Positions 57,796 to 64,000 of a stretch of 64,000 bases of DNA are shown here, piece by piece (within the stretch, counting starts at the first letter, position 1; each line of letters starts with the position of its first letter). The translations under genes were made by a program, and so were the position numbers. This DNA is from Propionibacteriaceae bacterium (GTDB lineage Bacteria > Actinomycetota > Actinomycetes > Propionibacteriales > Propionibacteriaceae), in assembly GCA_031262485.1 (NCBI GenBank), contig JAISHO010000042.1, positions 1 to 64,000 of the forward strand, written 5' to 3'. The notes beneath the pieces are model-generated. The model worked only from the letters and a program-made list of their open reading frames with translations, searched no databases and was not told the origin of the DNA.

Positions 57796-58563
57796 TCAGC
57801 CGGCCGGTTCGGGATCTTGTCGCGAAGCCGGATGGCTCGGCGCGGAGACGTCGTAGAAGGGGGCTTGGACGGTGCGCATGAGGGCGGTCAAGACCTCCGC
57901 TTTGAGCTCAGATTGCTCCGGCCCGCCCCAGGCCACTCGCGCGCCGGTGGCGAGGACGAGGGTGAGATCGTCGGCGCTGGCCGCCGTCACCCCGGTGATC
58001 TGAGCCCGCAGGTCGTCGCTCAGCCCGTCGACGAGGCTGACGACGCCGCTGAGGAGACGATCGAGGCCGACCGAGTGCTCGGCCGACTCCGTCAATGTGA
58101 CGGGGATGAGGCCCTCGGGCACGGCCGAGACGGTGAGATAGGGAGTGCCGGTGGTGTCGACGAGGGTGAGAGCGCCCTCGACAGTGACGAGGACATAAGA
58201 CGGGACCCGTTCGGTGACGGAGATGAGGACGACCCCGTCGAGATGACGGGAGACGACGGCGTCAGCCACGACCGGGAGAGTCTCGACGCGCGAGGCGATC
58301 ACGTCTGGATCGATCCGGATGAGGGGCTCGCCCAAGGGCACCTCGGCGACGCTGACGACGGAGGTGACGTCGATGGTCGAGGCCCCCGTGACATCGACCC
58401 GGTCGGCCGCCAGCCAAGGCGAGAACCCGATCGCCCAGACGGCGAACCCGACCACGGGCACGACGACTGAGACGATCGCCCAACGGCGACGATTGCGACG
58501 CCGGCGGGCCTGCTCGCGTTTGAGCGAGAGAGTGACCGGCGGAGGAGGAAGGACCGTGCTCAC
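57796..58563 (-). CDS. ftsQ: Division protein FtsQ
   Basis: A 255-residue bitopic protein. Cytoplasmic basic N-terminus (KREQARRRRNRRRW), one helix (AIVSVVVPVVGFAVWAIGF), a POTRA domain (VDVTGASTIDVTSVVSVAEVPLGEPLIRID) and the FtsQ beta domain. It bridges early and late divisome proteins. A 4-bp ATGA overlap links it to murC. The 215-bp gap to ftsZ probably carries an ftsZ promoter. Confidence 0.93.
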   Translation of the reverse strand: MSTVLPPPPVTLSLKREQARRRRNRRRWAIVSVVVPVVGFAVWAIGFSPWLAADRVDVTGASTIDVTSVVSVAEVPLGEPLIRIDPDVIASRVETLPVVADAVVSRHLDGVVLISVTERVPSYVLVTVEGALTLVDTTGTPYLTVSAVPEGLIPVTLTESAEHSVGLDRLLSGVVSLVDGLSDDLRAQITGVTAASADDLTLVLATGARVAWGGPEQSELKAEVLTALMRTVQAPFYDVSAPSHPASRQDPEPAG

Positions 58564-59987
58564 ACGCGGACCTCCTCGAGGATGGCCGGGCCGATCGTCG
58601 TGACCGATCCGGCGCCGACCGTCACGACGATGTCGCCGGGCCGAGCCAAAGCGGCGGTGAGGCGGCCGGCCTCAGCTAAATCCTCGGCGTAGTGGACGGA
58701 GGCGCCGTGGGCCTGGGCGGCGTCGGCGACGAGGCGACCGGTCACCCCGGGGATGGGATCCTCGCGGGCGGCGAAGATCCCGGTGACGACGACCTCGTCG
58801 GCCGCCGCCAAGGCCCGGCCGAAGTCGTCGGCGAAATCACGGGTCCGGGTGAACAGATGGGGTTGGAAGCAGACGATGACCCGTCCCGTCGTGGCCAGAG
58901 CGCGCGCCGTCGCGATCGTGGCGGCGATCTCGGTCGGATGGTGGGCGTAGTCGTCGATGACGGTGATGTCGCCGCGCCGCCCCACGACCTGGAAGCGACG
59001 TTTCGTTCCGGCGAAGGCGGCGGCCCCGTCGACGACCGCGGCTGGATCGATCCCGAGGCAGAGGCCGGCGGCGACGGCGGCGGCGGCGTCGCGCAGATTG
59101 TGCTCGCCGGGAACAGCCAGACGCAGCTTGCCCGACCACGACTGCTGCGGGCCGATCACGGAGCCGGGGCTGATGTCGAGATGGGCGCTCGCCCCCTCGA
59201 TCGTGGTGACGAGGTCGCTCAGACGCAGATCGGAGCCCTCGCCGACACCGTAGGTGACGACGGCACGGCCCTCGCCCCTCAGATGGGCGGCGAGGGCGGC
59301 GGAACCGGGCTCGTCTCCGTCGGCGACGACGATCTCGACCGTCTCCCCCCGCGCGAAACGTTCGAAACCGGCGGCGTAGGCCGCAGGGGTCCCCCAGTTG
59401 TCCAAGTGGTCGGCCTCGATGGAGGTGACGATAGCGATCTGGGAGGGATATTGGTGGAAGCTGCCGTCCGACTCGTCGGCTTCGACGACGAATTCGGCGC
59501 CGTCGCCCAGGTGCGAGGAATGCCCGCTCGTCACCAAGGGAGCGCCAATGACATAGGAAGGGTCTCGGCCCAGGGCGGTGAGGAGGTCGGCGCACATCCC
59601 GGACGTCGTCGTCTTGCCGTGCGTGCCGGCCACGGCGATGACCCGGCGGCCGGCCATGAGGGCGGCCAAGGCGGCGCTGCGATGCCAGATCCGCAATCCC
59701 CGCCGCTGCGCCTCGGCCAGTTCGGGGTTGTCGGGACGGATGGCGGAGGAGACGACGACGGTGTCGACGCCGTCGAGATGGGCGGCGTCGTGGCCGACCC
59801 AGACCCGCGCGCCGGCCGCGGCCAGCGACCGCAACGCCTCGGAATCCTGACGGTCGGAACCGGAGACGGCGACCCCGCGATCGAGATAGGACTGTGCCAC
59901 CCCGCTCATGCCCGCCCCGCCGATGGCGATGAAGTGGACGGCCCCCAACTCGTTGAGGGGAAGGAGGGGAACCGGTTCACGCAGCAT
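58560..59987 (-). CDS. murC: UDP-N-acetylmuramate-L-alanine ligase
   Basis: A 475-residue Mur ligase adding L-Ala to UDP-MurNAc with ATP. HFIAIGGAGMSGVAQ binds the nucleotide-sugar, AVAGTHGKTTTSGM is the ATP P-loop, then EADESDGSF and DDYAHHPTEI. The track start at 60035 is upstream; the ATG at 59987 has GGGAG six bases before it. It overlaps the murG 3' end by 11 bp. Confidence 0.97.
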   Translation of the reverse strand: MLREPVPLLPLNELGAVHFIAIGGAGMSGVAQSYLDRGVAVSGSDRQDSEALRSLAAAGARVWVGHDAAHLDGVDTVVVSSAIRPDNPELAEAQRRGLRIWHRSAALAALMAGRRVIAVAGTHGKTTTSGMCADLLTALGRDPSYVIGAPLVTSGHSSHLGDGAEFVVEADESDGSFHQYPSQIAIVTSIEADHLDNWGTPAAYAAGFERFARGETVEIVVADGDEPGSAALAAHLRGEGRAVVTYGVGEGSDLRLSDLVTTIEGASAHLDISPGSVIGPQQSWSGKLRLAVPGEHNLRDAAAAVAAGLCLGIDPAAVVDGAAAFAGTKRRFQVVGRRGDITVIDDYAHHPTEIAATIATARALATTGRVIVCFQPHLFTRTRDFADDFGRALAAADEVVVTGIFAAREDPIPGVTGRLVADAAQAHGASVHYAEDLAEAGRLTAALARPGDIVVTVGAGSVTTIGPAILEEVRV

Positions 59988-61248
59988 CGCCGACTCCCTC
60001 CCGCGTCGCCGTCGCGCTCGGGCGCGCCGCGTCATCGTCGTTCACCGGCGCAGACTCCTCGCTCAAGGGGGCCGGATCATCGGCCGTGTCATCGGGCGCG
60101 GAAGCCGAGGACCCCGCCGGAACCGAGACCTTGCCGCCGCGTTTGGCGCCCCGCCCCAAGGCGGCCGAGAGGACGATCCGAGCCAACCGGTCGGCCGAAT
60201 CCCTCGGCATGAGGTCTTGGCCGGCCTGGGCCATCGTCTGGAGCCGGGTCGGATCGTCGATGAGATCGCGGACGGCGCCGGCGAGCAGATCGCCGGTCAA
60301 TTCGGAGTCGAGGATGACTTCGCCTCCCCCGGCGGCGACGAGCCCGGCGGCGTTGCGAGCCTGTTCACCGTTGCCGTGCGGCAGCGGGACGAAGATCGCC
60401 GGCAAACCGACGGCGGCGACTTCGACGACGGTGCCCGCCCCGGAGCGGGCGACCATGAGATCGGCCGCCGCATAGGCCTCTTCCATGGCGTCGACATAGG
60501 CGACCTGGCGGTGGACGGCTCCCCCTGTCGCCGCCGCCGTGGAGACGGTGGACGTCTCCCCTTCATGACCGGGCCCAGTCACCTGGAGGATCGAGATCCC
60601 AGCGGCGAGGAGAGCCGGCGCGGCGGCTTCGATGGCGTGATTGAGGCTGCGGGCCCCTTGAGAGCCGCCGCTGACGAGGACGACCGGCCCCTCGGCGGAA
60701 AGATCGAACCGGCTGCGGGCGGCCGGGCGAGCGGCTTGGCGGTCGAGGCCGGCGATGGCGGGCCGCAGAGGCAGACCGATCTGGACGGCGCCGGGCAGGT
60801 CGGTGTCGGGAAAGGTGACGGCGACCGTGCGGGCGAAACGGGCGGCGACCCGGTTGGCCAGCCCGGGCAGGGCGTTTTGTTCATGGACGACGACGGGAAT
60901 CTTGAGCCAGCGGGCCGCCAGGTAGACCGGCAGCGAGGCGTACCCGCCGAATCCGACGACGACCTCGCCGCGATGGCGCTTGATGATCCGGGCCGATTGG
61001 ACGGCGGCGGCGAGCAGGCGGGGAGGCAACGTCAGCAGGGACGGTTCCCATTGGCGCGACAAGGGAACCGCCGGGATGAGTTGGAGGTCGAGCCCGGCTT
61101 TGGGAACGACGCTCGTCTCCAATCCCCGTTTCGTGCCGACGACGACGAGTCCCGCCCCCGGTTGACGGGCGGCGAGGGCCTGGGCGGTGGCGATGAGAGG
61201 GGCGATATGCCCTGTCGTCCCTCCCCCGGCCAAGACGATCTGGCTCAT
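59977..61248 (-). CDS. murG: MurG lipid II GlcNAc transferase
   Basis: A 423-residue GT-B enzyme moving GlcNAc from UDP-GlcNAc to lipid I at the inner membrane face. VLAGGGTTGHIAPLIA, GFGGYASLPVYLAA, VVHEQNALPGLANR, VSGGSQGARSLN, and the donor-site RSGAGTVVEVAAVGLPAIFVPLPHGN... region. After the enzyme domain is an acidic, disordered tail of about 60 residues not typical of the family. ATG 61248 has GGGAGAG upstream and overlaps ftsW by 4 bp. Confidence 0.96.
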   Translation of the reverse strand: MSQIVLAGGGTTGHIAPLIATAQALAARQPGAGLVVVGTKRGLETSVVPKAGLDLQLIPAVPLSRQWEPSLLTLPPRLLAAAVQSARIIKRHRGEVVVGFGGYASLPVYLAARWLKIPVVVHEQNALPGLANRVAARFARTVAVTFPDTDLPGAVQIGLPLRPAIAGLDRQAARPAARSRFDLSAEGPVVLVSGGSQGARSLNHAIEAAAPALLAAGISILQVTGPGHEGETSTVSTAAATGGAVHRQVAYVDAMEEAYAAADLMVARSGAGTVVEVAAVGLPAIFVPLPHGNGEQARNAAGLVAAGGGEVILDSELTGDLLAGAVRDLIDDPTRLQTMAQAGQDLMPRDSADRLARIVLSAALGRGAKRGGKVSVPAGSSASAPDDTADDPAPLSEESAPVNDDDAARPSATATREGVGDAA

Positions 61249-62447
61249 CTCTCCCCTCTCGTCTCCTGACGGCGGACCAGCGCCCGGCGGGCGTCGGGCT
61301 CTTGACGGGCGCATCGGATGAGCAGCCCGAGCCCGAGCAGGTTGGCCAACAAACTGGAGCCGCCGTAGGAGATCATCGGCAAGGTCACCCCCATGACGGG
61401 GATGAGGTTGAGGACGACGGCGATGTTGACGAAGGCCTGAACGGTGAACCAGGCCGTCACACCGGCGGCGACGTGGCGGCAGAAGACGTCGTCGACGCTG
61501 CGGGCGATGCGAATCCCGGCGAAGCCGAGGACGAAGAAGAGGAAGATGACGGTGAAAGCCCCGACGAAGCCGAGTTCCTCGCCGATGATGGCGAAGATGT
61601 AGTCGGTGTGCGCCTCAGCCAGCAATCCCCATTTCTGGCGGCTGGCGCCGAGCCCTTCCCCGAACAACCCGCCCGAGGCGAGGGCATAGACGCTGCGGAT
61701 CGGCTGCATGTTGCCGCCCTCGATGTCCTGGTCGTTGGATAAGAAGAGGGCGAAACGGTGGATCCGGTTCGGGCTCATGACGATGAGCGCGGCGGCGGCG
61801 AGCAGCCCGAGCAATCCGATCAACCCGATGAGGCGCCAGGGCGCCCCGGCCATGAAGAGGACACCGATGACCATGGCGGCGATGACGAGCGCCGAGCCGA
61901 GATCATGCTGGTAGACGCCGACGAGGCAGATGATGACGAAGGGCCCCATGAGGTAGAGGAACCACTGTCGTAGATCCTCGAGGAGACGTTCCCGCTGAGC
62001 GAGGAAATTGGCGCACCACAAGACGAGGGCGAGTTTGGCGAACTCGGAGGGCTGGAAGGTGGCCCACGTCGGGCCCAGAGAGACCCAGTTGTAGTTGCCG
62101 TTGACCGCGATCCCGATCCCGGGGACCCGGGTGGCGAGCGAGAGCAGGGCCGCCACCACGAGGGCCGGCCAGGCCGCCCAGCGCAGCAGGGGCAGAGGGA
62201 CCCGGCTCATGACCCAGGCTCCGAGCGCCCCGAGGATGGCGAAAAGGATCTGCTTCTTGCCGTAGTAGTACGGGTCGCCGATCGAGACGGCGGCGTCGAC
62301 GCTCGAGGCCGAGATCACCATCATGACCCCGAGGCAGACGATGACCCCGCCCGAGGCGACGACGAGATAGAAATCGGCCAAGGGGTGGTCGAGGACATTG
62401 CGCGTCTGCGTCGCCGGGCGACGCGGCGGGGCGAGGGTTGCTGTCAC
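61245..62447 (-). CDS. ftsW: FtsW peptidoglycan polymerase
   Basis: A 400-residue SEDS glycosyltransferase with about ten helices. Typical motifs: [55 protein letters not shown] and [17 protein letters not shown]. It polymerises lipid II in septal wall synthesis with a class B PBP. The GTG at 62447 overlaps the murD stop (GTGA) and has GGGGGAG upstream; the 31-residue track extension is Arg-rich noise. Confidence 0.96.
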   Translation of the reverse strand: MTATLAPPRRPATQTRNVLDHPLADFYLVVASGGVIVCLGVMMVISASSVDAAVSIGDPYYYGKKQILFAILGALGAWVMSRVPLPLLRWAAWPALVVAALLSLATRVPGIGIAVNGNYNWVSLGPTWATFQPSEFAKLALVLWCANFLAQRERLLEDLRQWFLYLMGPFVIICLVGVYQHDLGSALVIAAMVIGVLFMAGAPWRLIGLIGLLGLLAAAALIVMSPNRIHRFALFLSNDQDIEGGNMQPIRSVYALASGGLFGEGLGASRQKWGLLAEAHTDYIFAIIGEELGFVGAFTVIFLFFVLGFAGIRIARSVDDVFCRHVAAGVTAWFTVQAFVNIAVVLNLIPVMGVTLPMISYGGSSLLANLLGLGLLIRCARQEPDARRALVRRQETRGER

Positions 62448-63955
62448 GAGGCCGCTCCCCCGCTCGTCACCGTGGCGACGGCGGCGGCGAAGGCGTCGCC
62501 CCGGGCGTCGTAACCGGTGAACATATCTTTTGAAGCGCAAGCGGGGGCGAGGAGGACGGTGTCGCCGGAGCGGGCGAGACGCGCGGCCTGGGCGACGACC
62601 TCGTCCATCGCCGCCGGATCGGCCCGGTCGATGACGACGAGGGGGGTCTGGGGGGCACGGCGAGCGAAGGCGTCGGCGATGTCCTGGCGGTCGACGCCGA
62701 AGAGGACGGCAGCGCGGATGCGATCGGCGAAACGCCCGACGAGCTCGTCGAAGGAGACGCCTTTGGCCTGACCGCCGGCGATCCAGACGACGGAGTCGAA
62801 GCCAGCCAAAGCGGCTTCGGCGGCCGCCGGGTTCGTCGCCTTGGAATCATCGACCCAGCGCACGCCGTCGTGGACGGCGACCGTCTCGACCCGGTGGAGA
62901 CCGAGGTGGAAGGAGCGCAATCCGTCGCGAACGGCGGTGGCCGCGACCCCGAAGGACCGTGCCAAGGCGGTGGCGGCGAGAGCGTCGGCGACGACCGCCG
63001 GGGAGGCCGAGGGCAAATCGGCGGTGGCGATGATCTCGAGGGCGGAGTCGCGCCGCTGAGGAATGAAGGCCCGGTCGACGATCATGCCGTCGACGACGCC
63101 GACCATCGAGACGGCGGGGATGGCCAGGGTGAAGCCAACGGCCCGGGCGCCCTCGACGACGTCGGCCTCGATGACCATCTGCTCGGTGCGGGGATCGGCG
63201 TCGTTGTAGACGCAGGTGTGGGTGACGCGGTGGTAGATCTCCGCCTTGTCCGCCGCGTAGGCCGACTCCGGATCGCGCGCCGGACGATCCGTCCACTGCT
63301 GGGAATCGGCGTACCACTCGAGGTGGTCGGGGGCGACATTGAGGACGGCGGCCGAGTGGAGCGAGAGGCTGTGAGCCCAGTGCAACTGGAAACTCGACAA
63401 CTCGACAGCGAAGACGTCGTAGGTCTCCTCGTCGAGGATGGCTTCGATGATGGGGCGACCGACATTGCCGACGGCGGCGACCTTGAGGTCGGCGGCCCGC
63501 AGGATCGACTCGAGCATGCCGACCGTCGTCGTCTTGCCGTTCGTCCCCGTCACCGCCAGCCAAGGGACGACCCGGTCGGGCTGCTGAAGGCGCCAGGCCA
63601 GTTCGACTTCGCCCCAGATCGGAACCTCGGCGGCGAGGGCCTGCTTCAGGAGGGAGGCCGAAGGCGGCCAGCCCGGCGAGGCGACGACGAGCCCGGCCTC
63701 CTCCGGCAGATGTTCGCTCGAACCCGGCCCGAGGCGGACTTCGGCGCCGAGCGTCGTGAGAATCGTGGCCTTCTCCCTGGCCGAGGGGGTGTCATGGTCG
63801 TCGACGACGATGACGCGCGCCCCCAACTCGATGAGGGCGTCGGCCGAGGCGTAGCCGGACAACCCGATCCCCGCCACGACGACGGTGGCCTCTGACCAGG
63901 GCGAGAGCCGGGTGGCTTCGTCCAGCCAGGAAATCTGCGAGCGCGTCGTCGTCAT
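62444..63955 (-). CDS. murD: UDP-MurNAc-L-Ala-D-glutamate ligase
   Basis: A 503-residue Mur ligase adding D-Glu. An N-domain Rossmann strand ([17 protein letters not shown]), P-loop [41 protein letters not shown] and [12 protein letters not shown] are all present. The ATG at 63955 overlaps the mraY stop by ATGA with GGGACAAGG upstream; the track start adds six residues. Confidence 0.97.
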   Translation of the reverse strand: MTTTRSQISWLDEATRLSPWSEATVVVAGIGLSGYASADALIELGARVIVVDDHDTPSAREKATILTTLGAEVRLGPGSSEHLPEEAGLVVASPGWPPSASLLKQALAAEVPIWGEVELAWRLQQPDRVVPWLAVTGTNGKTTTVGMLESILRAADLKVAAVGNVGRPIIEAILDEETYDVFAVELSSFQLHWAHSLSLHSAAVLNVAPDHLEWYADSQQWTDRPARDPESAYAADKAEIYHRVTHTCVYNDADPRTEQMVIEADVVEGARAVGFTLAIPAVSMVGVVDGMIVDRAFIPQRRDSALEIIATADLPSASPAVVADALAATALARSFGVAATAVRDGLRSFHLGLHRVETVAVHDGVRWVDDSKATNPAAAEAALAGFDSVVWIAGGQAKGVSFDELVGRFADRIRAAVLFGVDRQDIADAFARRAPQTPLVVIDRADPAAMDEVVAQAARLARSGDTVLLAPACASKDMFTGYDARGDAFAAAVATVTSGGAAS

Positions 63956-64000
63956 CCTTGTCCCACCACCCATTCGGCGTAGAAGAGACCGGCGCCGGCG
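63952..64000 (-). CDS. mraY: MraY, C-terminal end only
   Basis: The last 15 codons read [15 protein letters not shown] then TGA. The GLFYAEW motif is the usual last membrane segment of phospho-MurNAc-pentapeptide transferase, and mraY is expected upstream of murD in the dcw order. The rest lies beyond the window. Confidence 0.8.
   Translation of the reverse strand, partial: AGAGLFYAEWVVGQG

Overview
The window is a high-GC actinobacterial chromosome segment (class Actinomycetia; family not resolved). The evidence is a mraY-murD-ftsW-murG-murC-ftsQ-ftsZ-pgeF-sepF-yggT-divIVA division cluster, the whiA-yvcK-rapZ-uvrC-uvrA block, WhiA, an ANTAR regulator of PdtaR type, a DUF3263 protein, paired clpP1/clpP2, a mycothiol-dependent enzyme family member, and a one-piece tmRNA with an ...ALAA tag.

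Layout. (1) 1-8.7 kb is accessory: a truncated ISAs1-type transposase, an S9 peptidase, a GyrI-like protein, a lower-GC KAP P-loop NTPase fused to a C-type-lectin-like (DUF6273-like) C-terminus, an HTH/PIN toxin-antitoxin pair, an alpha/beta hydrolase and a GNAT enzyme. (2) 8.8-14.9 kb is an alpha-galactoside utilisation locus: GH36 alpha-galactosidase, binding lipoprotein, two ABC permeases, and a divergent ROK repressor whose promoter appears to interlock with the operon promoter. (3) 15.1-21.4 kb holds tRNA-Ala, ssrA, smpB, tRNA-Thr, manA, a DUF3263 gene and an LCP ligase with a long Pro-Glu tail. (4) 21.6-30.9 kb holds clpX-clpP2-clpP1-tig (protein quality control), tRNA-Gly, tRNA-Pro, a GT4 mannosyltransferase-like gene, glmS, coaA and a small membrane protein. 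(5) 31-43 kb holds whiA-yvcK-rapZ-uvrC-uvrA, then terC and uvrB, so all of uvrABC lies within about 9 kb. (6) 43-55 kb holds coaE, rpsA, polA, pdtaR, tRNA-Leu, pyk, an rlu gene, lspA, a DksA/TraR-like gene and divIVA. (7) 54.5-64 kb is the dcw cluster, largely with 4-bp start/stop overlaps, running off the right edge inside mraY.

Most core genes are on the minus strand. Genes from glmS (UDP-GlcNAc supply) through yvcK, murC/D/G, ftsW/Q/Z, sepF and divIVA cover precursor supply, lipid II synthesis, divisome and polar growth. ClpXP1P2, trigger factor and ssrA/smpB form a proteostasis group.

The most unusual item is the KAP NTPase gene. Its last ~129 coding bases switch abruptly to adenine-poor, NNC-codon-rich sequence in a CLec-type WWLRSPG...GVRPAL frame, and a perfect 7-bp GC hairpin follows 4 nt after the stop. 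This is the architecture of a diversity-generating retroelement (DGR) target, but no reverse transcriptase or template repeat is visible in the window. Other points of interest are a shared hairpin module behind tRNA-Ala and ssrA, a 109-bp nested inverted repeat between polA and rpsA, a Shine-Dalgarno hairpin on the traR-like gene, and a 117-bp convergent coding overlap at terC.
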